DNA of 64,000 nt. Source: Eleusine coracana subsp. coracana (taxonomy: Eukaryota; Streptophyta; Magnoliopsida; Poales; Poaceae). Every line of letters begins with the position of its first letter. Positions within the stretch are counted from its first letter, which is position 1. Positions 47,394-58,366 of this stretch are shown here, one piece after another. The stretch is taken from positions 29,808,228-29,872,227 of the forward strand of contig CM064424.1 in the NCBI GenBank assembly GCA_032690845.1, in the 5' to 3' direction. The translations under genes and the position numbers were made by a program. The notes beneath the pieces were generated by a model that was not told the origin of the DNA, did no database searches, and saw only the letters and a list, made by a program, of their open reading frames with translations.

Positions 47394-50034
47394 CACTACT
47401 GGAAACTCGAATATCCGTGTGTGTGCCAGAAACTGTCAGGGTAAAAAGAAAAACACAAAGGGGAATAATCTCTGTTCGCTTGCCATCAAGGTAGCACACA
47501 GCGATAAAACTACAGGGTAATAGAAATATGCCTGTCGGTTGACTCCCAGGGAAATTTATTATAAATGGTATCCCTGTCGGTTAACCTTGAGGGAAAAACA
47601 AACGCACATTAAAAAAAAACTCATTTCAGCTTGTTTACCAGCACTGCATCTCTACTTCCTAATAAAAGAGCTACGATCGTCTATTTTGTGTCCGCGGTGT
47701 TTGTGTCCGCGGTGTACGTAGAGTCGTAACCCTCCATATGGTGTCTGGTATGAGTTGTGCTCCATTTCATGTACCCATTTCACGTACGAGGAAACACCAT
47801 CTTATTACGTATCGGCCTTGACGCTAGGTTGTTTGGTCGCTCAGCATCAATTCTCGGTCCACTACCTATCTGGGCACATGCACATTGGAGGCATCACCAA
47901 TTGCATCGATCAGGCTCCATGTCCGAGGAGGCCTTTTATAGGCCGGTACCTGAGCCCAACTTTAGCCTCTATTAATCAACCTACAACACAATGATATGTG
48001 CAATTCTAACGCATCGAGAAGAAAAAAAGAAAAGGAAAAGGAAAAGAAAAGAAAAAAACAATCACAAATGCAAAATGGTATGAAAAATAAAATACCGAAT
48101 CTCATAAAGGACTCAATTAAAGATTTCAAATTCACAAGAAAATCTAGGCTCAAAATAAAGATGAAAAATATCAACCCATTTGCAATATTTTATACTACAT
48201 CATCACCATGGGCATGCAAATCTTGTGGAACTGCAAGATAGGAAAAGAGAAGTTATACTCTTGAGTTCCACAAGGAAAACAACGGATTTGAGGAGGATGA
48301 GGTGCAACTAGGAGTGATTGCGGTGGATTCACATCCTTTATCTGTCGATGTGCTGATGTGCATATCTATGTATCATAGGTCGGGATTACAAAACCAATGG
48401 AGCCATAAAAACCGTCCACAACTGGTTTTACGGTTTTTATGAAAACAAGAAAAACAGGTTGGTTAATTATATAAAATTCAAACAACGAATTTGAACAAAA
48501 TTTGACAAAATTAAAACGGCTAGCCAACTGGTTTGGTCGGTAAGCCGATCCATTTCATCGATAAACCGAAGAGTGTTAACGAAAAACAGACAATTTTATA
48601 AACCAAAGTCAAAAATAAATCAAATTTGGGTGAATTTATAACAGCAACTTCAAATTGATTTGAGGAAATTGGAAACAAAAACAAGGGAGAAGCACACCCA
48701 AGATGTTGGAATTTGTTAGAAAGGAACTTGACCTTGCTAATAGTGTCGGGGCGCACGATTTGGGGTGGAAACGCCGGTTTGCTGTCCTCCATCAGCAGCT
48801 AGCCGGTCGATTTGTGCGATTAACGGGGCTTCGCTGTGGCTAGCCCGCGATTGGAGGCTAGATCCACACAATTTGGCTGAAGATGGAGGAAGGTGGCAGC
48901 GGACTGATGGGATCGACGGAGGCAGGCGTTGGAGGCTATAGAGGACGTCCGGGCTGATAGAAAGATGGAGTCGGGGGACTCCCGGAGAAGAAGACATGGG
49001 AGTTTTTTTTTTCTTTTTTTCCTTGTTTCATCTTAATTTTTTCTCCATTCAATCATGTTTGTTTTCATCTAGTTTCTTCACCATAATTCATATTTTTCTT
49101 CTAATTTTTTTTACATACTTTGTTACAAAAATTTTTCAAAAATTTTAAATTTCAAATTTTGCCAGACCAAAAACCTCGTCTGTTTTTAAAACCATGGTCA
49201 CAAGGCTATGGCCGCGTGGCTTCAATCCCGTATGCATGAGCCAGCCAGCGACACAAGTATGACTATGAGAGGGAGAAAAGATAAAAAAGATTAAACCCAG
49301 CGCTTAACTTTGTCCTGTAGTTGAACCAATATGAATTTTTCTTTTTTAAAAAGAACAACCTACCCATTTACATAAAGATTTACAGCTCATACAAAATTTT
49401 GTGCTTCCTGATTTTTATTGAAGTTCAAAAGCATCAAACTATATTATTCTAAGGCACGGGACGAGTACGAGCACTTATCAATGCAGCTGTTGTATGGGCG
49501 TAGCGGAGCATACAATCTTACCTAATATAGATATAAATTTGATGCATATTGAAAATATTACAATATTCTAAAAAATCAAACAAGTCAATACAAATCACAC
49601 CTTTCAAAAGTGAGTGAGATAAAATAGTCAAAAAATTTCACATGTTTTGTATAAGAATAAGTTTGTTTCTTACAAGAATAGAAGAGATGAGAGAGGAGCT
49701 CACCTTGTTGTGGCGTCACTTTAACCTGTGGCGGCGAAGGAAGGTGACCAACAGAGCGGCATCACCTCTAGATTTTCCCAGGTGGTGCCTCTCCCCGACC
49801 AGAGGATTCTGGGAGGCACCGGATCCAACCTGGAGGTGGGTGTTTTGACGGTAGACATGATCGGAGAGAGGAACGGAGGCACGGGCAGAGCGGTGGGGGT
49901 GTGGGGTGCGATGGTAAAAACAAAGGGGTGATCGGTGGAGTGGGTGCGAGAGGAAGAGGAGAATCAACGGTAGAGCGGGCGGGGCAGGGATTTTCCTCCT
50001 GTTTCTGTCAGAAATAAAATAGCTTCTAGTAGTG
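47394..50034. mobile_element. Complete non-autonomous CACTA element
   Basis: The left end is CACTACTGGAAACTCGAA and the right end, in complement, is CACTACTAGAAGCTATTT. Both are flanked by a 3-bp CTG duplication (47391-47393 and 50035-50037), the CACTA target size. Subterminal repeats CCCTGTCGGTT occur near 47530 and 47573. No transposase is recognisable in the 2641 bp. The interior includes AACCGG/AACCGT-rich AT sequence (about 48370-49200) resembling a nested or ancestral inverted-repeat element. Confidence 0.78.
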
Positions 50035-50373
50035 CTGGAGCACCTCGCGCGTGGACATCACTCAAGGATCCTGACCTTAAGCATTACCATGAAAGCACGC
50101 TTAGAGCTACAAACATCAGATTTACCAACACACATGCATCGAAAAATGTCTCGATCCAGCCACTCGGGCGCGGTATCACCGAGCCGATCCTAGGGATTGA
50201 ACCCGAGCGGGCGCGCAGCCACTCGGGCGTGCTATCACCGAGCCGATTCGCTACTAACATCATATTTACCAACACATATCTCGAAATGCCTCGATCCAGT
50301 CACATAGTACTAACAATGAAGAATCAAACCATGGTTTCAGTGCATATACACACCACACCAGTGATTTATTTTT

Positions 50374-50526
50374 GAGTAAATTTTGTAAAACCCCATATTT
50401 TATGGTTCTAGTCTCACAAAACTATAGAATTTATGATCCGTGTCACATAACCCCGAACTTCATAGTACTATAGTTTTACAAAACCCCACCTTTTTCAACA
50501 ACACTATGAATCTTACACACAGGTCC
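50374..50526 (+). repeat. MULE left terminal inverted repeat
   Basis: Repeated blocks such as CTCACAAAAC and CATAACCCC pair with the right arm at 55263-55414. Long TIRs commonly carry the transposase promoter in MULEs. Confidence 0.88.
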
Positions 50527-51101
50527 AAAATTCAATGACATGGCGTATGTGCTCCTTTCCACCTGTGCTGCTGACATGGATACTAATAATAGATATAAGA
50601 CTTACGATAGCCAGAAAAATTGATAAAAATCTGATCATGCTCAACAAACCCTAGGCGGAGGACGGTTTCCTCTCAACTTCCGTGTGCACATGGGAGTCTG
50701 GCCGTGATTGCCCCATTATGAACGAAGCAGCCACCACAGCTCATCGTTGTACAAATTTCCTGCCCCTTATCGCTGCACAAATTTATTGTGCTCTGTCTAT
50801 CGAATTCAACTCCAGAGTCCAGATGATCATACAACAATAGGTTTTTAGATCTTTATTCTCTGTTATCTTTTTCTGGTATCTATATGATCAGACAAACTCT
50901 AAATGCCATCCATTGTTGAATACTTGCTTTTTTTATGCACAATTAGGTGAATTGAACATCTGAATACCACCCATCTGAATACTTCTTTTTTATGCACAAT
51001 CAAGTGAACTGAACATCGCATATTCATACAGATTACTTGTGACTACATTATTGTGTGAATTGTATTGCTTTAATTAACCTGTATATTAATATTTTTGTAG
51101 G

Positions 51102-53943
51102 ATGGCCGATGAAGTGTGGAATTTGCGGTTCTTCAAACATGATCGTGGTTCTCAGGTTGAAGTTGTCGAGGAGTCTATGGATAGAGATCTAATTGGTTTG
51201 TTCACCATAACCGAGGTAATGGAAAAGCTTGGTTATAAAAGGAGTGATGAGTTGTATTTTGCCAAGCCTGGATGTTATTCTCGATCATCCATGACCAGAA
51301 TTGTGGGTGATAGTGATTTCATGGATATGATGAAGGAGAATGATAGCATAAAGAGGCTAGATATACATCTTTTTGAGCAGAAGTTAGTATCTAAAGATGC
51401 AGCGACAGATGATGTAACAAGTGTTGCTACTGATTTTGCATGTACAAGCAATACTAACTTACAAATTCACGGAAATTCAGATATGATACATGAACCCTCT
51501 GAGCATTTGGATCCTTTTGACGCTGATTTGTGGCCAGCACAAGGAGAAGATGCAGTGTTTGTAGCTACTGGAGAAGAACCAAATGATAGTGATGATGTTG
51601 TGAACCTTCATCAAGAAAAACTTGATTACATTCGGCAGTTACAAGAGATCAAGAGGCAGAGAGCTGATCCTGGTAACCATTGTGAAGGGGACACTGATAA
51701 TGAAGATTTATTCGTCACTCCTATTGATTGGGCTGCTCTTTCAATTGAGAACAAAGAGTCTAAGCAAGATGCCAGTGGTAATTTAGAACAAATGTCAGTC
51801 TCATTACCAAAGGCTACAAATAGGATGAGCGCAAAAGAAAAAAGGCAGGTTAAAGCAGCCACTGGTTCTTCACAAGTTGATTCATTAGTACTTTCTGACC
51901 CTCCTAGCGATGATGGTGGCGCAAGTGCAGTTGAGTGTGAAAGTAGTGATGATGGAGAACCCCTTGACAAAAATGCTAAGAGGAGGAAGAGGAGAAGAAG
52001 ATAGAAGAGGGTCATAAATAGGAGGATTTACTTTTGTGAGAAGAATATTATGGACCACTCACAATTGTGTGAGGGGATGTGCTTTAGTGACGTCCACCAG
52101 TATAGAAGAGCTTTAAAGTCTTATCACATTGTCCAAGGAAGGAATTATGGATATACAAGAAATGATTCTGATAGGGTGAATGTCAATTGCAAGGAACCAC
52201 TCTGTCCATTTATCATGCGAGGCTCAAAAGTAGGATCTGAGTACACTTTCATGTTGAGGGAGTTGATACCGCACACATGCGGGGCTACAAGGAATATATC
52301 GAGAGTAAATAGCAGTTGGTTGAGCTATAGGTACCTTGAGAATTTCAGAAGTGATCCGGATTGGAAGATTAGACCATTCCAAGATCAATGTATGAGAGAC
52401 CTTGGAGCTAACATTTCTAGGACCATGGCTTACAGGACGAAGAAAAAGGCTGGAGAGATGGTTCTTGGCAACCAGAAAAATCAATACAAGAGAATAAGGG
52501 ACTACCTACAAACTGTCATTGACAAAAACCCTGGAAGCACGGCAGTGGTATCTACAGAGGATAGGACAGCTCTAGGGATGAATCCTAGGTTCTATGGTCT
52601 TTTCATTTGCTTAAATGCTCAAAAGCAAGGGTTTATGGATGGTTGTAGGCCTTTCATAAGTAAGTGTCATCAATTGTTCAGCCCGCTTTGTGAATTAGTT
52701 GCATCAAATTGTAAATAACAGTCTTCTGTCTTTTCACAGGCATTGACGGTTGCTTTGTAAAGCTCTCAAATGGTGCCCAAGTGCTCGCAGCTACTGGTAG
52801 GGATGGAAATAATAATCTGTACCCAATTGCATTTGGGGTGGTTGGCAAAGAGGATTTCGATAACTGGAAATGGTTTTTGGATAGGCTAGAGATGGCAATT
52901 GGCAGAGGGGATGAACATGGTGGATGGACCATAATGTCTGATAGGCAAAAGGTAATGCATATATCAGCTCTCTTTAACTGTTGAAATTTTTTCTTCTAAA
53001 AAACTAAGGTATGATGCATGAACTACAGGGGCTCATGAAAGCAGTACCCATAGTATTCCTAAATTGTGAGCACAGATATTGTAAAAGGCATTTATTAGCA
53101 AATATGGCTGTTGCTGGTTACAGAGGTGATAAGTACAAGGGCTTGGTTGATGCTGCTGTTTATGCATATACTGAGCATGACTACAACAATGCAATGGATG
53201 CACTCAAGGCCTTCAATGAGACAGCATGGAAATGGCTAAATAATCTTGGAAAAGAGCACTTTAGTCGGCATGCTTTCTCTCCTAGAAGCAAGACTGACCT
53301 TGTTGTAAATAACCTTAGTGAGGTGTTCAACAACTACATCATTGACTTTAGGGACAAGCCCATAGTAACCATGATTGACAAGATTCGACAAAAATTGATG
53401 GTCAGGATAAATGACAAGAGAGAGGGGGGCCAAGCAGCCTTGTGGGAGATCACCCCGGTTGTTGCTGGAAAATTGGAGCTAGAAAAGCAATGGTCTAGGT
53501 ACTGCAGCACATACCGATCAGGTGTTGGCTTATGGGAGGTTTTAGGATCTGACAAGCAACATGAGGTTAATTTATTTGCTAGAACATGTGGGTGTAGAAA
53601 GTGGCAAGTCACCGGGATTCCTTGTAAGCATGCCGTAGCCGCAATATTTGCAGCAAAGGAGAGACCAGAGAACTACGTAGATGACTACTTTAGAAAAGAA
53701 GCATACCTGAAAGCATATGCCCCAATGATACATCCTGTCCCAGGGGAGCATGATTGGACCAAAACAAACTCACCAACAATTGATCCTCCCAAGTTTGCAA
53801 AGCAACCCGGAAGACCAAAAAAAAGTAGGCGAAGAGGAGCAGATGAGGCCCCAAGGACTACAGGCTGGGCAAGGATGACAACCATCACTTGTGATAACTG
53901 CAAAGGGAGTATCACAATTACACAACCTGCACCAAAAGGCTAA
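51102..53943 (+). pseudogene. MULE transposase (MuDR type), one in-frame stop
   Basis: The ATG at 51102 lies one base after a TTTTTGTAG acceptor, so a 5' UTR intron is likely. Exons are 51102-52659, 52740-52951 and 53029-53943; both introns are GT-AG and phase-consistent. Domains: N-terminal MULE-specific region; acidic and Lys/Arg-rich linker; MuDR DNA-binding domain (FSDVHQYRRALKSYHI, CPFIMRG, about 52070-52290); MULE transposase core with D in SIDGCFVKL and D in MSDRQKGL; and a C-terminal SWIM finger (CGCRKWQVTGIPCKHAV). It cuts and moves DNA bounded by matching TIRs. A single TAG at 52002-52004 interrupts the linker; otherwise the frame is open. Whether read-through or re-initiation at 52050 occurs is unknown. 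Confidence 0.88.
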
Positions 53944-54066
53944 GGCCTGATCTTCAGATTAGGCTAGATGCTCTTAATGTAATATGATCACATTTTCATA
54001 GTTCTACTCATAATTTTATAGTTACTGTTATTTGAACTAATAAATATTTGTTGATGTATTTTGTAG

Positions 54067-54381
54067 GCAAAAAGGTCAAAAGAGACAAGCAACAACACTG
54101 AAACCTCACAAGAACCTAATGGCCAATATGAAAGCTCAGTACAGCCGCCAAGCCAAGCCCAATCCTCACATCATCCAAGCTGCGAGGAAGTAACAAGACG
54201 TGCAGCAAAGTTTACATCTAGGAGAGGAAGGGGTACAGGTACAACCATGCATGGTGGAAATGTCGATTGCACTGAATCTGTGGCAGGTAGAGGAAGAGCG
54301 AGAGGAATCATTACTCAGAGAAGCACTATAGGAACCACCAGCAGTGCACGAGGTAGAGGGAGAACTCCTCTTAGCAGATAG
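54067..54381 (+). other. Possible last exon of the MULE transposase (RG-rich tail)
   Basis: After a TATTTTGTAG acceptor an open frame runs to a TAG at 54379-54381. It is rich in Ser, Arg and Gly with GRGRA and RGRGRT motifs, as at the C-termini of some MULE transposases. No matching GT donor was found near 53943 in the right phase, so it may be an alternative exon or 3' UTR. Confidence 0.4.
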
Positions 54382-55262
54382 ATACTCTGGAGGGCACATG
54401 ATCTTGGTGGAGATAGTTAGGCAGAATCATTAGTGTTAGATTATGTTGTTAAGAAACAATAGTTTATTTCTTCACTTTTAGTGCCATGTCTCCTATATGT
54501 AAATTCCTGCAAGACTAGTGTTGCAGCTTGTCTGATTACGCTTTAGTTTCTTGTTTCAATAACTGAATACAAATTCTCTACAATCTAGCTTCCACATTAA
54601 TTATTATCTTAAGTTCTTCACAAGCAAGAATTTTTCTTCGGAAATAACTTTAACAACAAAGGTAGCATATGACCTTAATCCTAGTTCTGCACTACCACGA
54701 CTTAGTATTCAGATCGATGCGTACATGTCACTTTCTCAAGTACACTGACTATTAGATAGACTAGCGGCCTTTTTTTTTCTTTCCCCATGCAAATCTGAAT
54801 GGACATCGATATAGTAACTTGCAAGTAAATCAAAATTACTCACGATTTCTTGCAGTGAGGCAAGGATATGGCTGCTTGTAGCTGAAATAATTCCACCACG
54901 GGCAACTCAACAGCGAGGTCAAGAGCTTAGACACCCAGCACAGCGACAGGGGCGACACCTTAACCAAGCATGGCATGAGGTTCTCAAGGTACAGGCGCAA
55001 TGGTTGTTGCTACGGAGCAGTGGCGCTGGCCAGCTAGGAGGTATGGTGGCCTGGTGGGGCGCAGGTAAAACGGTGGCGACGGCGGCGCCGGGTTGTATTT
55101 GTACGGGAGCTGGATTTCGTTGCTGCCGCCGGCAATGACAGGTTCGTAAAGGAGTTGACTATAGTTGCTCAGAACTGGAAGCTTCCTTGGTGGCGGGGCT
55201 CACCACAGTCCACAGTAGCAGCACGCATGGAAGGCCAGCACCCGCTATGTCATCAAATTTTT
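54382..55262. other. MULE 3' untranslated and subterminal region
   Basis: AT-rich, then a GC-rich block (about 54870-55200) without a supported frame. It lies between the transposase and the right TIR. Confidence 0.5.
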
Positions 55263-55414
55263 GGACCCACGTGTAAGATTGAGGTGTAATTAAAAAATAT
55301 GAGGTTTTGTGAAACTCTAGTATTTTACAATATGGGGTTATATGAGATAGACCATAAATTATGTGGTTTTGTGAGATTAGAGCCATCAAATCTGAGGTTT
55401 TATGAAATTTACTC
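55263..55414 (-). repeat. MULE right terminal inverted repeat
   Basis: Inverted partner of 50374-50526; see the element entry for ends and target duplication. Confidence 0.88.
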
Positions 55415-55446
55415 TTTATTTTTAGAAAATAATAAGTTGTAAATTA

Positions 55447-57251
55447 TCATGGTGAGGATCCAGCTGGTAACCGGACGTTGATGTGCTTGGTGTCGTCGCT
55501 GCGCGCCAGTGAGAAAGTGCCCTCGGCCGTGACGTTGTGGTAGTTGACGGTGAGCTTGTACTCACCGAGGAAGGCGCTGAAGTTGAAGGAGCCGCGGTCG
55601 TTGGTGGCGCCCAGCACCTCCACGGTCTGCCACTCCCCCAGCAGCCTGTCCACCACGTCTCCGGCGGGAAGGTTGGTGAAATTGCCATCCGTGAGGCACA
55701 TCTGGTAGCAGCTGTCGTTCCTGCCCATGGCCGTCCACAGCATTATGCCGTCCACCGATGGGTGCGCGAAGCCTTCGCGGAGCACCTCCTCCAGGTACGC
55801 AGCCTGTGTTTTCTGATCGAAGGAGCTGCTTATGTCAATCTCGGTGAGCCAGATGGGGAGCCGGAGCGTGCCGAGCTTGTCCAGCACGGCGCGCACGTAG
55901 GGGATGTTGGGTTTGCCGAAGTGTCCCTCCAGCCCGATTCCCTCGAAGGTGACCCCACCGTCAGCAAGCTGCCGGAGCCGCGAGACGTACGAGTCAGCGC
56001 TGGAGCTGAGGTCGTCGCACACCTCGACGACGTTGAAGTCGTTGAGGAAGAGCGTGGCGAGCGGGTCGGCGCGCTTGGCCGTGTCGAAGAACTCGGCGGT
56101 GGCGTTGCCGCCCAGCCGGTTCTCGTAGAAGTCGAAGTGCAGCATCTCGTTGCTGACGTCCCAGTGCACGAAGTCGCCCTTGTACCGGGCCAGCAGGCTC
56201 TCGATGCGGCGGGACACCGCGTCCCGGAGCTGCGACCCGGTCAGGTTCTTCACCCACGCCGGCGTGTACTTGGGGTCCTCCCAGAAGATGTTGTGCCCGC
56301 GGGCCATCACGTCGTGAGACTGCACGAACTGCAGCAGCTGGTCGGCGGCCGTGTAGTCCTCCTTCCCCGGGGACGGCTCCGTCGCGTACCACTTGAGCTC
56401 GTTCTCGAACACCGCCGCGTTGAACCGCTTCGTGAACCAGTCCTGGTACGGCTTGTTCCCAATGATGCTCCGGCTGATGGCTGAGCCAAAGGGGAAGTCT
56501 CGGGTGATCTGATGCACGGACACCTTCGCGCCAACGACTCGGCTGCCGTTGCTGTCAGAGACATGGACGTTGACGAAGCGCTTCCGAATCTGGCATTAAT
56601 TGGAAGTTCATGCATGGTTTTTTTTATGCAAAATGCAAGACGACAAGCTCAATCTGAAATGATATGAAAAATGTTTGGTGGGAACAAATTAATCTGATAG
56701 CGCGGCAGCATGTACCAGTTGGATGCGGTCCTCCCTGTGTTGATTCCATTGATCAAGTGAGAAAGGTTGCAACGAGGCACTCCTGATGGAGACTGTGGAA
56801 GCGTTTGGGCTTGCAGTCTGCAGAAAAATAAAGGATCCCAAACTCCAATTAATTTTTCGCCGAAAAGGGAAAACAAAGTGTCCTCTCACATAAAAGCGTC
56901 TCACTAACTCTGATTTCAAATTTCCGTCAAGAATTTGCTAAGTAAATAATTAAACTGGCACGAACATTGTTTTATGTGACAAGTATATAGGAAATAAAAT
57001 AACATAGTTGAAATTACTAGTACACATATATATAAGCAGTAAGTAGTACTCACTAGTGCGAGGGACATGACTCACCTGGAAATAGAGGACGGAGGTTTGC
57101 GATGCGGAGTTAAGAACAAAACCACCTTTGAGGAAGGACCAGCAGTCGTTTCGCACGATGGATGTGCCCATGCATTGCGATGCTGCATTTTCGAGCGTCA
57201 ATATCTTTGCCTTCACATCTGCAGTTATTGGCCCATCTATTTTCACCCAAC
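55447..57251 (-). CDS. GH10 endo-1,4-beta-xylanase, 3' exons (5' part missing)
   Basis: Three exons on the minus strand: 57251-57076, 56817-56716 and 56589-55447 (stop). All have GT-AG borders and compatible phases. They encode the end of a CBM22-like carbohydrate-binding module (WVKIDGPITADVKAKIL, CWSFLKGGFVL, SIRSASLQPFSLDQW), the linker before the catalytic domain (FVNVHVSDSNGSRVVGAKV) and a full GH10 barrel. The acid/base Glu lies in WDVSNE (about 56148) and the nucleophile Glu in WLTEIDIS (about 55841). Plant members cut xylan in cell walls, for example in remodelling. The signal peptide and first module part are not seen upstream; LINE A starts about 250 bp beyond the first exon. The exon frames are intact, so this could be a live gene with distant 5' exons or a 5'-truncated copy. 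Confidence 0.85.
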
Positions 57252-58366
57252 CTGGTGGCAAGAATCAAAACATTTTGACATGATGAAATAATCAAAGCAT
57301 CAATTAAAAAGAAACATAGTTTGGTACAACACTTGAATGTTGTTCAAAGAGAGCAACAGCATCAAGCACACGGGTATTACAATATTACAGAAGGAAATAA
57401 GCAGAGCCTCCGAACATATACAACTAGAAAATAATTCATCAAAGGGTAGCTGCAAAACGATGAGGGTATGGTAGTTGAATCGTAATATTTGTTTGTTTCA
57501 ACATTCTTCTGCAATAGACGGATTTGTTTCTACACTTCTATACTGCTGGGTTAGATGTTCCAAATCTGAGAGATACTAACATGTGTCTGCTGGGCACATG
57601 GATTAAAAGATTTTTATGTGATGAGGGTAAAATTTGGTATGATGTTGTGAACAGGAAGTATGTCGAAAGAGATACTAATATCTTGTGCATGAAAGATAGG
57701 CATTCTTCCCTCTTCTGGAAGGGGTGTTATGGGCAGCAAAGGCTTTGAAGTTAGGATACAAATGGGTAGTAGGAAATGGAGTGAAGGTGAGGTTTGGGGA
57801 GGATATGTGATTTGGAACTGCTATGGAACTCTATTGCATAGTGAATGCGAAAAATAAAACAATTGCAGAAATTTGGAACAATTTTGAAATTGACTTTTAG
57901 GAGAAGCTTTGATCAGCCTAGATGGCATAGATGGATGAAACTAAAGAGTATAGTGAATGAGCTAAATCTTACTGAGGAAAATGATGCGTTGATCTGGCAA
58001 TTTGAAAGCTGAAGGGTTTACTCTTCTAGGTCCTTTTATGCAGTTATCAGTTATAGAGGTGTTACGCCGATTTACATTTCTTCCATTTGGAAAATTAGAG
58101 TTCCCCCCAAATTCAGTTTTCTTATGGCTGTAGATAATTTGAAGACAAGAAGTATTGAGAAACCGCCAATGTGTCAGTTCTGCATAGAAAATGAATCTAT
58201 GCAACATCTCTTTTTTGAGAGTGTAATTACTAGAAACCTTTGGGAATGCATCTGGGATTACTTGAAATGTTCTATTGGAGATAGTTATATTAATGTAGCT
58301 AGTGGTTGTGTGCAAAGAAATATGGAGTTGTCAATATTATCGCGGTTGTAGTGTTGAGGAGTATTT

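Larger units (their letters stand above)
50374..55414 (+). mobile_element. Complete Mutator-like element (MULE) with long TIRs
   Basis: Terminal inverted repeats of about 150 bp (50374-50526 and 55263-55414) start GAGTAAATTTTGTAAAACC and, in complement, GAGTAAATTTCATAAAACC. They are about 75-80% alike by eye. An exact 9-bp duplication, TTTATTTTT, flanks the element (50365-50373 and 55415-55423), which is the Mutator target size. It is 5041 bp and contains a transposase gene. The right end lies 24 bp beyond the xylanase stop codon. Confidence 0.93.

Noticed and set aside
55537..56484. 315-codon plus-strand open frame
   Set aside because: It is antisense to the GH10 catalytic exon, which has family motifs and splice sites. 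The plus frame is a by-product of high GC.
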